A DNA stretch of 64,000 nucleotides from Avipropionibacterium sp050157065. Its GTDB lineage: Bacteria > Actinomycetota > Actinomycetes > Propionibacteriales > Propionibacteriaceae. A program made the position numbers and the translations under genes. The DNA lies in assembly GCA_050157065.1 (NCBI GenBank), contig CP189573.1, one strand, 5' to 3'. Shown here piece after piece: positions 16,110 to 25,979 of this stretch. The notes below the pieces were generated by a model, which ran no database searches, was not told where the DNA came from, and saw nothing but the letters and a program-made list of their open reading frames with translations. The first letter of the stretch is position 1. Each line of letters begins with the position of its first letter.

Positions 16110-18734
16110 TCAGAACGTCCACTGGGCGTCGTCGCTGCCCAACTTGGTCTCGGTACGGGTCTGCTCCGGGATCGCCTGCTCCAGGATCGCGAGCTCGTAG
16201 TCGGGGAACCCGTCACCCAACTGCACCAGCACCGTCAGCCGGGCCAGCCCGTCACCCGCGGTCCGCCGCCAGTTCTGACTGACCCGCGACCGGGACCCCA
16301 TCCGGGCGTGCACCGCGAGCACCGCGGTGTCGAACGCCTGCGGGCCGAGCCGGTCGTCGGGCAGGTCGAGGTTGGCGAGGAAGTCGGCCATCTGCTGTGG
16401 CCCGGCCGACGGGTCGGCACCGCGCACGCTGGTGACCAGGGACCGCTTCAGTTCGGCCTGCTGGCCGTCGAAGGTCGACACCACGTACGTCCACACCTGG
16501 TCGCCGGCACCCGGCCCGGTGCCCTCCCGTTCCAGCACGTTCGCCCAGCGGGTCAGCAGCGAGTTCGGTCCCGGCGGCATGCCGAACAGGCGGTCCGGCC
16601 GCTCCGACACCTCGTAGCCCTCCGGCCCGATCCGGGCCCCGGCCTCACGCAGTGCCTGCTCCCACGGCATGGTGAGCCAGCCGATCCGGTACAGGTCGCG
16701 ACGGATCGTGACGACCGCCCGCGACACCTGCTCGGGTTGCACCTCGGCGACCCCGAACCGGGCCGCCATCGGCAGCCCGTCGCTGATCGGCTCGAGGTCG
16801 GCGTCGGCCTGCGGCGGCTCGCCGAACGGGCGAGCCACCACGGCACCGGCGACCCGGCTCCACTCGAGGTAGTGCGAGTACAGCTCGGTCTGCCGTTTCA
16901 GGTCGTTGCTGGCGTGCCGCAGGTTCTCCCGGTTCACCTCGGCCTGGTTGGTCGCGATCTGTCGTCGGTGCAGCTCGCCGAACAGGGCTCGTTGCCCGGT
17001 GAAGAACAGGCCGCCGGTCAGCACCGCCCACACCGCGAAGATGCCCAACCCGATGTAGAGCGCGATGTCCCAGGCGATCCAGCCCTGGATCACCGCGACG
17101 ACGTCGAACCCGACGAACACCAGGAACGCGATCAGCAGGATCCGCATGGTCAGCGCCAGCCGTTCCTGTTTGGCCTGGATCTCCCCACTCAGGTCCGGTA
17201 CGGCAGCTGCGGCCTGGATGTTCTGCAGCAGGCCGCGGACCTCGCCGGCGGTGTGCTGGATCTGCGACACCAGCGTGTTGCCGACTTGGACCGGGTACGA
17301 GCGGGCGAACCGCTGCTGCCAGCCCTGGATCTCGGCGTCGACCCGGTCGGCCTCCACCGCCAGGTGCTGGTTCCGCGAGGCCTCACCGAGCCTGGTCCGC
17401 GTCATCGCCGTACCGAGGATGTCGGCGGGGTGCAGCCGGTCGGTGCCCAGTTGCTCGGCCAGCTGTGCCGGCAGCTGCAGGGTGTCCTGCGGGCCGGGCG
17501 CACAGTCGGACGGGTCACGCAGCACGGCCCGGTCGGGGCCGATCTGGATCGGCGGCAGCCCGTTGGCATGGTCACCGGCGTCGGCCAGGGTGAGCGCCCC
17601 GGCGACGTAGTCCTTCACCACCAGCGACAGGTCGTGCCGGGTCTCCTCCTGTGGCGCGCCACGGTTGAGCAGTTCCGACATCTCGCTCGACGCGAGCGCC
17701 AGGTCCTCCCAGCCGGCCGGGTTGCCGTCGGCCCGGACCCCGCCCACGACGACCTTGTACGACGAGGGCGCCGCCCCGAACACCAGCTCGTGGGTCACCT
17801 TCGCAGTGGCGGACGACACGGTGTGGACGACCGAGCTGTACCAGCGGTTCGGCGACATCTTGATCGAGTTCCACAAGAACCCGAGCATCATCGTGAACGC
17901 CTTGCCGCCACCAACCTCCTTGGCCACCTCGGCCTTCATGGTGGCGCGCGGACCACGAAGCACCGACCGGTGCTTGCTCCACAGCGCGTTGGCCATGTTG
18001 GAGGTCGCCAACTGCACGTCCTCGGCGTACAACGCCTGCGCCGACGACTGCCGCGGCACCGGCAACCCGTCCGCGGTCGACAGCACCCCGTTGCGTACGG
18101 CCTGCTCGACACCCTCGGCGCTGTAACCGCGGACGAACGAGCGAGCCAGTCGGACGGTACGGCCCGGTGGCGGGTTGGTGTCGTCTAGCGGCGCCTCGGG
18201 CACCTGCCGCCACAGGCCGGTCAGGCCGGCGACCCCGGCCGCGGCGTGGGCTCCGACGGCGAGCACGTCGCTGCTGCTGCTCAGCACCTGCCGCCCCAGG
18301 CCGGGGCCGCGACTGTCCTCGGGGCTGAGCAGAATGTTGTGCCAGCCCTCGCGGGCGACCTCGTGGCGGGTCGCGGCGTCCGGTCGGGCGATCAGCAACC
18401 GGACCAGCTCGACCCGCGCCTGGGCGTTGCCCAGCACCAACTGGGCGACCTGCGACTCGACCGCGGCCGACACCGGCTCCGCGTCGTCGACCAGCGGCAC
18501 CAGCACACAGATCCGGACCCGGGCGTAGCGGCTGGACGACAGCACCTGCTGCAGCCCACTCCCGTACGACCTACCGTCGTGGACCCCCAGGCAGGGCACC
18601 AGGTTCGGTTGCACCGTCGCGGCGTCGACCCAGGCGAACGGGTTGCACAACCCGACCGCTGACCAGTCGGTCAGCGCGTCTCGGACCCCGTTCATCACCC
18701 CGGGCGGGGCCACCAGGACGGTCAGCGCAGTCAC
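16110..18734 (-). CDS. Membrane protein with coiled coil, unknown family
   Basis: 874 residues from a GTG at 18734, two bases after the stop of the tubulin-like gene; upstream extension would only translate the antisense of that gene. Two adjacent hydrophobic segments at about residues 525-575 (around FLVFVGFDVVAVIQ and YIGLGIFAVWAVLTGG) split two soluble parts. The helix-rich region before and after the TMs is coiled-coil-like (AKQERLALTMRI, ENLRHASNDLKRQTELY). The N-terminal part contains VLVAPPGVMNGVRDAL and an Arg/Val-rich segment. I do not recognise the family. As the only mid-operon protein with a TM pair, it may anchor the GTPase/tubulin complex at the membrane (inference). Confidence 0.6.
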   Translation of the reverse strand: MTALTVLVAPPGVMNGVRDALTDWSAVGLCNPFAWVDAATVQPNLVPCLGVHDGRSYGSGLQQVLSSSRYARVRICVLVPLVDDAEPVSAAVESQVAQLVLGNAQARVELVRLLIARPDAATRHEVAREGWHNILLSPEDSRGPGLGRQVLSSSSDVLAVGAHAAAGVAGLTGLWRQVPEAPLDDTNPPPGRTVRLARSFVRGYSAEGVEQAVRNGVLSTADGLPVPRQSSAQALYAEDVQLATSNMANALWSKHRSVLRGPRATMKAEVAKEVGGGKAFTMMLGFLWNSIKMSPNRWYSSVVHTVSSATAKVTHELVFGAAPSSYKVVVGGVRADGNPAGWEDLALASSEMSELLNRGAPQEETRHDLSLVVKDYVAGALTLADAGDHANGLPPIQIGPDRAVLRDPSDCAPGPQDTLQLPAQLAEQLGTDRLHPADILGTAMTRTRLGEASRNQHLAVEADRVDAEIQGWQQRFARSYPVQVGNTLVSQIQHTAGEVRGLLQNIQAAAAVPDLSGEIQAKQERLALTMRILLIAFLVFVGFDVVAVIQGWIAWDIALYIGLGIFAVWAVLTGGLFFTGQRALFGELHRRQIATNQAEVNRENLRHASNDLKRQTELYSHYLEWSRVAGAVVARPFGEPPQADADLEPISDGLPMAARFGVAEVQPEQVSRAVVTIRRDLYRIGWLTMPWEQALREAGARIGPEGYEVSERPDRLFGMPPGPNSLLTRWANVLEREGTGPGAGDQVWTYVVSTFDGQQAELKRSLVTSVRGADPSAGPQQMADFLANLDLPDDRLGPQAFDTAVLAVHARMGSRSRVSQNWRRTAGDGLARLTVLVQLGDGFPDYELAILEQAIPEQTRTETKLGSDDAQWTF

Positions 18735-18736
18735 GC

Positions 18737-21700
18737 TCAGAACACCCCGCCGTCCGGCATCTCGATGGTGGTCGACTGCGGCGTCCCGCCCAGCGACTGC
18801 TTGGGCTGCTCGACCTGCTTGGCGCGCTCCTCGGCGGTGTCGACGATCTGCAACAACGACCGCATCACGTGCCAGATGTCGGGTGCGAGGTCCCGGAAGA
18901 TCGGGGTCTGCGACGCCTGGTCGCGGGTGGTGATCTCGGAGAAGCTGCCACCACCGGGGGCACCGTCGCGACCGGCCGGCAGGAAGTGCACACCGGCCAG
19001 GTCCTTGATCACCGTCAGCCATTCGCGGGTCGCGGTGGCGCGCTCCTCGATGGTGGTCGCGGCCGCGATCGAGGGCACCCGTGACGGCTGGCCCGAGGCG
19101 GTCCGGCCACTGCGGAACCATTCGGTGAGGCGCCGTTCGGCCTCCTTGTCGAGGATGCCGGTCGACACCCCGAGCGGGTTCGAGTCGTACAGCTCCCGGA
19201 GCAGCACGTACGGCCGCAGCGAGCCCATCACCGGGGCCTCGTGGATCTGCGTCTGCGCCAACATCACCGACTCCAGCACCGCCGGCAGCCAGTCGTAGGT
19301 GGCCTTGAACGCCCCGGGCGGGGTGAGCAGTGGGTGCGGGAACGACGACCAGTTGCCGGCCTCACGGTCCCAGATCTCGACCGGCCGGTTGTACGGCGAG
19401 TCCGGCAGCCGGATCTCGCCCAGCACCTGGCCGAGGAACCAGCCGGCCACCATCGCCTGCCGCTCGGTGTCGCCCATCGGCAGGCTCGCATTCAGCGGGC
19501 GGGCACGGCGGTACGTCCAGAAGCCGGCCCGACCGGCCGGCGGGGTCGACCCCCACTGCACGCCGACCGGCTTCAGCACCGACTCGAACGCCAGCGGCGA
19601 GTAGAGCGGGTAGGAGCCGAACACGTCGACCCGCCGCGGGTCGCCCTGGTCGGACAGCGCCTTGTTGAGGTTGGTCATCGACGACGAGTCGATCAGCGGG
19701 TTGCCCTCGAGCACCTTGCGCAGGTCGGCGACGATCGGCAGGTCGGCGAACGGGATCTGGGAGAACTTGTAGCGGTACTCCACACCGCGACCGTGGAGGG
19801 TCTGCACGGCCTTGTCGTTCACCCCGATCAGCGGCTGCGCCAACGCCAGGGTCTGGGAGAACTTGCTCGCCAGGTCGGTGACGCGCTGCGCCTTCTCCGA
19901 CTCGCGGGCGTCGACCCCCATCACGAAGTCACGCAGCGAGACCGAGGTGAACCGGTCGAACGACTCGCCGCGACGGCCGACGAACATCCGCGCCCGGGTG
20001 AGCAACTCGGCGGGTCGGACGTGGAAGTCGTAGCGCGACTGCGACGGCACGATCGAGTCGCCGGTCGACGGGTCGAACGCGAACGCGCGCGGCCGCCAGT
20101 CGCTGGTCCGCTCGACCAGCCCACCGGGGGCCTGTTCGCCGCCGGTGGTCTGCCACAACCCGGAGACCACCGAGCTGATCACGGCCTCCCTGGCACCGGC
20201 CAGGTTCTGCGGGCCGTCGGTGATCGCACGCTGCACGTCGGCGACGAACTGGTTCATGAACTGCCGCGAGGTGGTCAGCAGCACCTCGTTGTTGGCCTCG
20301 TCGAACCGGCTCGGCACCTGGGAGTCGGCGTCGGACGGCCACGCCCCGTACTGGTCGGTGGCGAGCCGGGCCAGACCGTCGTGGCGGACGTCGGAGGCGC
20401 GGGCGTTCTCCAGCAGTCGCTGGGTGTCCTTCAGCGAGTTGATCATGGTCGGCAGCACTTCCGACAGCAACCCCTGCAGCACCCGCGACACCAGCCCGGA
20501 GGCGTGGGCGTAGATCTGGGTGCGGGCGTGACCGCGGATGCCCGAGGTGATCATCTCGTGGATCTGGGCCCCGTTGGACACCACACCCTTCACCCCGGCC
20601 ATGGTCTGCTGCACCTGTGGTGGCAGCGCGACGATGTCGGGCGGGGTGTGCTCGGCCAGCGACTCGGCCCCCGGGATCACGTACTCCCGCAGGTGCACCG
20701 ACAGCCGGTCCAGCACGGCGGCGGCGTACGGCAGCCCGAGCCGGGTGACCGCTTCCCCGGTGACGCCCTCGATCCGTTCCAGCAGTTCGTCCTTCCAGCG
20801 GAAGGCCCACTCGTACGCGGCCGCGTTGCACGCCTCGGTGAGCGGGTGGCGGCGGGAGTTGAGCTGGTGCTGCAACATCACCATCCACTGCGAGGCCTGC
20901 TGGCCGTCGGGGTTGGGGATGTAGCCCGACACCTCGTTGTCGGTGACGAACCGGGCCGCCCCCTCGGCGGCCTGGCGCGGCAGCGCGGACGCGGTCATCC
21001 AGTTGCCCATGTCGGCGGTCGGGTTACCGCCACCACCGACCGGCAGCCCCATCTGGGACAGGATCGGACCGAACTGCGAGTCGAGCAGCACGTTCAGCTG
21101 TTCGAGGCTGGAGGCCGGGTTGCCCGGCTGCAGGTGGCCGTCGAGCAGCCGGTCGACCGACCCGCGGGCGAGCCGCTGGGCGGCATATTCGGCGTACCGG
21201 TCGCGGCCCATGCTGAGGGAGGCGAAGCCGAACGACCCCCACGGCAGCGGATCGGTGTTGGCGCCCCAGCCGAAGTACTTCGGGTCGGGCGAGACCGAAC
21301 CGGTGTTGCCGAGGTCGAACTGTTGGAACTGGGCGGTCGCGACCGGCGAGACCATCATCCCGGCCAGCCCGCGGGCCAGGCCGCGGTAGATGGCCTCGGG
21401 CCGACCGGTGCCGAAGGTGGTGCGCTGGGCCCCGATGGTGCGACCGACCGGGAACACGCGGGCAAACGGCACCTCGGCACCGGCCCCGTCGCGGTGACCG
21501 AGGGCCGACAGCACCTGGACGTCATGGGCGCGGGCGGCACCGGACTGGCTGGCGACGATCTCGCCGAGCATCGCCAGCGCGTTGGCGCGGACACCGGTGC
21601 GGGCGGACTCCGGCAGCGAGTCGAAGATGTCGGAGCTGACCATGAACACCGCCATCATCCGCGGGTCGACCCCGGCCAGGCTCATCAGCCGGCACACGTC

Positions 21701-22267
21701 GAGGGCCATCGAGGCGCCGGCGCCGCCCGCCATCGACGACACGACCAGCACGATCGGCGGTTCGTTCGGCTCGAACCGGCCGCCGGCGGCCTGGGCGAGC
21801 TGGGTCATCTCGGTGGTGGTCTCGACGCGGAACAGGTCGTCGTACGCGGCCTGGATGGTCTGGCGGACGTCACCGGCGCGGACCAGCGTGATCGCCCGAC
21901 CGACCGCCCGGTACTGCCCGGCGCCGACCGAGATCGGGGTCGGCACCGACTGCGGGGCGCGGGGGGCCCAGGTGGCGAGCGTCTCGAGTGCGCGGGCGCC
22001 GATCAGCTTCTGCGACAGCGCGTGGTCGAGGTCGCCGTAGCTGCCCGACTGCGGGCCGAGGCCGAGGTAGCGGCCACCCTGCACCTGGACGTTGCCCAGA
22101 CCGTCGGGACCGGCCTCCTCGCCGGAGGGCACGTCCAGGTGGACGAACTGCCAGCCCTTGGGGATCGACTTGCCCCAGATCGCCAGGTCGGAGGTGAGCT
22201 GATCCATCATGTAGGCCAGGGTCGCCCCGCCGGAGCCACCACAGCCCACTACGAGAAATCGCCTCAC
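18737..22267 (-). CDS. Tubulin/FtsZ-superfamily-like protein (Tubulin_2 type)
   Basis: 1176 residues from a GTG at 22267. The N-terminus FLVVGCGGSGGATLAYM (4-20) resembles the first glycine-rich nucleotide-binding loop of tubulin/FtsZ. Residues 177-187, SSMAGGAGASM, sit at the position of the tubulin signature GGGTGTG, followed by ALDVCRLMSLAG. The GTP-binding fold probably spans the first 450 residues; the remaining 700 are helical and specific to this family, with no TM. Long tubulin-like proteins of this kind accompany vWA genes in actinobacteria. Whether it polymerises is unknown. A 163-nt gap, the largest in the operon, separates it from the upstream vWA gene. Confidence 0.75.
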   Translation of the reverse strand: MRRFLVVGCGGSGGATLAYMMDQLTSDLAIWGKSIPKGWQFVHLDVPSGEEAGPDGLGNVQVQGGRYLGLGPQSGSYGDLDHALSQKLIGARALETLATWAPRAPQSVPTPISVGAGQYRAVGRAITLVRAGDVRQTIQAAYDDLFRVETTTEMTQLAQAAGGRFEPNEPPIVLVVSSMAGGAGASMALDVCRLMSLAGVDPRMMAVFMVSSDIFDSLPESARTGVRANALAMLGEIVASQSGAARAHDVQVLSALGHRDGAGAEVPFARVFPVGRTIGAQRTTFGTGRPEAIYRGLARGLAGMMVSPVATAQFQQFDLGNTGSVSPDPKYFGWGANTDPLPWGSFGFASLSMGRDRYAEYAAQRLARGSVDRLLDGHLQPGNPASSLEQLNVLLDSQFGPILSQMGLPVGGGGNPTADMGNWMTASALPRQAAEGAARFVTDNEVSGYIPNPDGQQASQWMVMLQHQLNSRRHPLTEACNAAAYEWAFRWKDELLERIEGVTGEAVTRLGLPYAAAVLDRLSVHLREYVIPGAESLAEHTPPDIVALPPQVQQTMAGVKGVVSNGAQIHEMITSGIRGHARTQIYAHASGLVSRVLQGLLSEVLPTMINSLKDTQRLLENARASDVRHDGLARLATDQYGAWPSDADSQVPSRFDEANNEVLLTTSRQFMNQFVADVQRAITDGPQNLAGAREAVISSVVSGLWQTTGGEQAPGGLVERTSDWRPRAFAFDPSTGDSIVPSQSRYDFHVRPAELLTRARMFVGRRGESFDRFTSVSLRDFVMGVDARESEKAQRVTDLASKFSQTLALAQPLIGVNDKAVQTLHGRGVEYRYKFSQIPFADLPIVADLRKVLEGNPLIDSSSMTNLNKALSDQGDPRRVDVFGSYPLYSPLAFESVLKPVGVQWGSTPPAGRAGFWTYRRARPLNASLPMGDTERQAMVAGWFLGQVLGEIRLPDSPYNRPVEIWDREAGNWSSFPHPLLTPPGAFKATYDWLPAVLESVMLAQTQIHEAPVMGSLRPYVLLRELYDSNPLGVSTGILDKEAERRLTEWFRSGRTASGQPSRVPSIAAATTIEERATATREWLTVIKDLAGVHFLPAGRDGAPGGGSFSEITTRDQASQTPIFRDLAPDIWHVMRSLLQIVDTAEERAKQVEQPKQSLGGTPQSTTIEMPDGGVF

Positions 22268-22430
22268 TGATTCGTCTCCCTTGTTCCTTGCGTCCTTGGT
22301 TCGTGGCCGTGCGTGTCGTACGGATCCGGGCCGGTGAGCGGACCGGGGCCTCGGTCAGCCGGAGCTCGACGAAGTTCCCATTCTCGGGGCGCCGCGGGTC
22401 ACGTGGCACCCACAGCTCGACGTCGATCGA

Positions 22431-25400
22431 TCACCGGCCACCACCCGAATTGTCTCCCGTGTCGAACGGGTTGGTGATCTGGGTCCCCGGTGGTGGCGCC
22501 GACGGGCGGAACTGGCCCGGTCCGGGCTGCTCCGGCTGCTCGGCCGGCGGTGCGCCGTCCGACGGGCGGGATGCGCCCCAGTTCGGGGATTCCTGCGGCT
22601 GCGGCTGTGGCTCGCCACCCCACCCCTGCTGCGGCTGCTGGGGCTGTTGCTGCTCGCCGCCCCACTGCTGCTGCGGCTGCTGCGGTTGCTGCTCGCCACC
22701 CCACGACTGCTCCTGTGGTTGCTGCGGTCCGCCCCATCCCTGCTGAGGCTGTTGGTCAGTCCACTGCTGCGGTGGCGGCTGCTCGCCCTGCGGCTGCCCA
22801 CCCCACTGCTGCTGCGGCGGGTGCTGCTGCTCAGCCTGTGGCTGGCCACCCCACTGCGGCTGCGGCGGTTCCTGCTGCGGCGCCGGCTGCTGGCCACCCC
22901 ACTGCTGCTGCGGTACCTGCTGCGGCGGCGGCTGCTGATCACCGGACGGCGGCTGTCCACCCCACTGGGGTTCCTGCTGCTGGGGCTGCTGGGCTTCAGC
23001 CTGGTGCGGCGCGCCACCCCATGGCTGCGGCGGCTGCTCGCCTCCGCCCGGAGGCGGATCGAACGGGTTCGCCGACGGCGCGGACGCCGCGGTGCCGGCA
23101 GCGGACGCGGCTGATCCAGCGGACGCACCCGACGGCGCACCGCCGAACTGTGGGCCACCGTGCGGTGCCGGCCCTTGCCCCCCCGGCCCACCCTGCGGCC
23201 CCGGTCCCGGCATGCCAGGACCACCGAACGGCGCCTGCCCACCCTGCGGACCGGGACCACCGAACGGATTCGGCTGCCCACCGGGACCAAGATCAGGACC
23301 GAACGCGAACGGCTGTGGTCCGGGCGCGCCGCCCTGGTCGGGACCTCCACCACCGAAGGGAGCACCGGGCCCGGCGTCGCCGCCGGCCGGCACCCCGGCG
23401 GTGGACCGGATCGCCGGCAGCACGTCGGGCACCCGGCTGTTGATGTCGTCCACCAACTTCTCCCGGGTGCTGGTCTGGGCGTCGGCCCCGACCAGCAGCA
23501 ACAAGGTCGCCGCCTCCGGCGGACCCTGCGGATCGTGCAGCAGCACCCAGTGGTTGTGCACGTTGAGCGGCAATCGGGCCGCCAGGTCCTTGCCGTGCGG
23601 GCGGGTGTCGCTGGACGACGCGCCGATCCGGCCGGGAGTCTGCACCTCCACGTACCCCTGCCCGAACGGCGAACCGCCCATCTTGGCCTGCAGGGTCGCC
23701 GAGGACGCCTGAGCCGTACGCGAACCGTTGTTGGCCAAGGGCACCATCCCGCTGGACAGGTCCCGCTCCCGCAGTGCGAACGGCTGCCCGTCGCGCAGCA
23801 CCTGTCCGGCCTCGACCGTCACCGGGTACTCCTCGGCGAGCAGGGCGCGGCCGGGGATCTTCGCCGTCAGGTACTTCATCAGGTACAGCAGGCCGAGCGG
23901 GATGCCCGGGCCGAGGATGGCGGCGACGATCAGGGTGAGGGTGAAGTTGACCGGGTTGAGCGGCTTCTCGAAGCTGGCGGTGCTCTGCACGGTCGCGTCG
24001 CGGACCTTCGACGGGTCGTCCTTCGGCGCGATCTTGATCGTGAACTCGGCGTTCAGCGTGCCGTTGTCCATCCCGGTGGTGGTCAGCGCCAACGGCAGGT
24101 TCGCCTGCTGGCCCTCCTCGACCTGCAGGCAGTTCTCGGCGGAGTTGTGGGTCGAGCTGATCGACACCTCGCCGATGTCCTCGGGACCGGCCAGCACGTT
24201 CGGGTTGCCGTTGCCCTCGACCCAGACACATCCCGGCCCGTTCACGGCAAGTTCACCCGGGGCGTTCTCGGCCCGGCCCTCGAAGGTGCCGAAGTTGACC
24301 TGGTTGCCCAGTGTCGGGAACCCGGCGGGCGGCTGGATGTCGAGCGGGATCCGTACGGTCTGCGGCTCCAGTGCAGTGCCCTTGACCACTTCCCCCTTGG
24401 CGTTCTTGGCGTCAGCGGTGGTGATCGCGAGTCGCAACGACAGCGTCGCCTGACCCGGCGGGACGTCGGTCAGGTCCAGGGTGAGCGGGGCCGCGATGGC
24501 GTTCTTGTCGAGTCCCGTGCCGAGCTGGACCTCCTGACCGTCGGGGGTCTCCAAGGTGGCGTCCAGCGCGACCGTGCCGAGCAGTCCGGCCGGGTCGATG
24601 GTGCCGCCGGTGGCGTTCACCAGGCCGAGCTGGACCTCGGTGGTGTCGCCGGCCCGAAGCACGGAGTTCTCGGCTTCCGGCCAGGTCGGGTAGACGTCAC
24701 CGGAGATCGAGATCGAGGTGCGCGACTTACCGTCCGGCGACTCGCCGGTCGGGTCGACGAACACCACCGACCACGGACCGGACCAGCCCTGGGCCTTCTC
24801 CGTCGTCGCGGCCAGGTCGATCACGACCGTCTTGTCCGACTGCCACGAGTAGTTGATCTTGACCTGCTGGTCGTCGATCGTGGACGTTTCGCCGACCGCC
24901 TTCTTCTCGAGCTTGACCTCCTTGTCGGCCGGGGTCACCAGGTAGACCTCGGAGCCCTCGACGTCGGAGCTGCCGAGCACGTGCACCGACTGCACGGAGT
25001 CGTCGAGGACGAAGGTGTGGCGCTGCTCGGGACACGGCTTGCCCTGACAGACTCCGGACTGCTGGGTCTTGCGCTGCTGGGACGGGTTGGAGAACTTGTC
25101 GAACTCGAACAGCAGCTCGTCGATGTTGCTGGCCTCGGTGAAGCTGCCCGGCGGCTCGGTGATCCTGCCGCAGTGCTTGCCACCCTGGTCGCCGCCGAGC
25201 GCGATCGCCCGCATCAGCGTGTAGTCGGGTTGCTCCTCGCCCCGCAGCCCGACGCCGAAGATCGTCACCCCGGACGACCGCAGCTGGTCGGTCAGGCCAC
25301 CGTCACGGCAGATCTGCCGCTCGGACTCGGCCTCGGCCTGTCGGGCGGCTTCCTCGCTGTCCAGCTTCAGGTCGGGCAGGTACGGCTTCGTCTCGCCGTA

Positions 25401-25979
25401 GTTGCGGCGTTCCTCGTCGGTCTCCCGGAAGTCGACGTCCAGCGAGCCGTCGGTGATCCAGACGACCGCCTGACAGCGATTGCCGTCCGGGTTGTGCGCG
25501 GCGAGGGTCCGTCGTGCACCCTCCATCGCCCACCAGTAGTCGGTCTCGAAACCCTTGGGACGGGTGGTGAAGCTCTCCACCGTGGCGAGCGTGCGGTCCA
25601 GGCCCGGCTTGTCGAGCTTGGTCCACGGCTGCGCCTCGACGTACTTGTCGGAGAACCCGGCGACACTGACGTCGAGCACGACCTCGGTACGCGTCGCGAA
25701 CGAGTTGAGCTGGGTCAACAGGTACTTCGCCGCCGCGACCCGGGCGTTCTCGGGGTCGTTCTGGTCCAGGCTGCGCGACTCGTCGATGATGATCAACAGG
25801 TCGCCGGCCTTGCGCGACACCATGCAGCCGCCGTACGCGTCGACCGCTCCTTCGCCGGCGGCCTGCGCCTTCGGCGTCAGCCCCGACAGGCCCAGCGACA
25901 CGATCAGGCCGAGCAACATCAACCCGGCCATGACCCGACTCATCGGGCCCTTCGCGGTCTTCACAGGCGTCCCACCCAT
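22431..25979 (-). CDS. Secreted, membrane-anchored vWA protein with WGGQ-rich tail
   Basis: 1182 residues. A signal peptide spans about 13-41 (GLMLLGLIVSLGLSGL, then AQAAG). The vWA domain starts at LLIIIDESRS with MIDAS D66, S68 and S70; VWITDGSLD supplies the later Asp. Beta-sandwich modules follow, then one TM at about 690-715 (LTLIVAAILGPGIPLGLLYL). The intracellular part carries a beta domain and about 300 residues rich in Pro/Gln/Gly with around ten WGG motifs (such as QQQWGGQPQGEQ). Topology: sensor vWA outside, disordered tail inside, near the other operon products. It overlaps the previous gene by 19 nt. It is probably a transmembrane receptor of the system (inference). Confidence 0.78.
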   Translation of the reverse strand: MGGTPVKTAKGPMSRVMAGLMLLGLIVSLGLSGLTPKAQAAGEGAVDAYGGCMVSRKAGDLLIIIDESRSLDQNDPENARVAAAKYLLTQLNSFATRTEVVLDVSVAGFSDKYVEAQPWTKLDKPGLDRTLATVESFTTRPKGFETDYWWAMEGARRTLAAHNPDGNRCQAVVWITDGSLDVDFRETDEERRNYGETKPYLPDLKLDSEEAARQAEAESERQICRDGGLTDQLRSSGVTIFGVGLRGEEQPDYTLMRAIALGGDQGGKHCGRITEPPGSFTEASNIDELLFEFDKFSNPSQQRKTQQSGVCQGKPCPEQRHTFVLDDSVQSVHVLGSSDVEGSEVYLVTPADKEVKLEKKAVGETSTIDDQQVKINYSWQSDKTVVIDLAATTEKAQGWSGPWSVVFVDPTGESPDGKSRTSISISGDVYPTWPEAENSVLRAGDTTEVQLGLVNATGGTIDPAGLLGTVALDATLETPDGQEVQLGTGLDKNAIAAPLTLDLTDVPPGQATLSLRLAITTADAKNAKGEVVKGTALEPQTVRIPLDIQPPAGFPTLGNQVNFGTFEGRAENAPGELAVNGPGCVWVEGNGNPNVLAGPEDIGEVSISSTHNSAENCLQVEEGQQANLPLALTTTGMDNGTLNAEFTIKIAPKDDPSKVRDATVQSTASFEKPLNPVNFTLTLIVAAILGPGIPLGLLYLMKYLTAKIPGRALLAEEYPVTVEAGQVLRDGQPFALRERDLSSGMVPLANNGSRTAQASSATLQAKMGGSPFGQGYVEVQTPGRIGASSSDTRPHGKDLAARLPLNVHNHWVLLHDPQGPPEAATLLLLVGADAQTSTREKLVDDINSRVPDVLPAIRSTAGVPAGGDAGPGAPFGGGGPDQGGAPGPQPFAFGPDLGPGGQPNPFGGPGPQGGQAPFGGPGMPGPGPQGGPGGQGPAPHGGPQFGGAPSGASAGSAASAAGTAASAPSANPFDPPPGGGEQPPQPWGGAPHQAEAQQPQQQEPQWGGQPPSGDQQPPPQQVPQQQWGGQQPAPQQEPPQPQWGGQPQAEQQHPPQQQWGGQPQGEQPPPQQWTDQQPQQGWGGPQQPQEQSWGGEQQPQQPQQQWGGEQQQPQQPQQGWGGEPQPQPQESPNWGASRPSDGAPPAEQPEQPGPGQFRPSAPPPGTQITNPFDTGDNSGGGR

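Noticed and set aside
12166..22270. Very long rightward frames (12166-13974, 13995-18188, 19241-22270)
   Set aside because: All lie antisense to the coupled leftward operon and have His/Arg/Gly-rich low-complexity translations without domains; third-position GC bias explains them.
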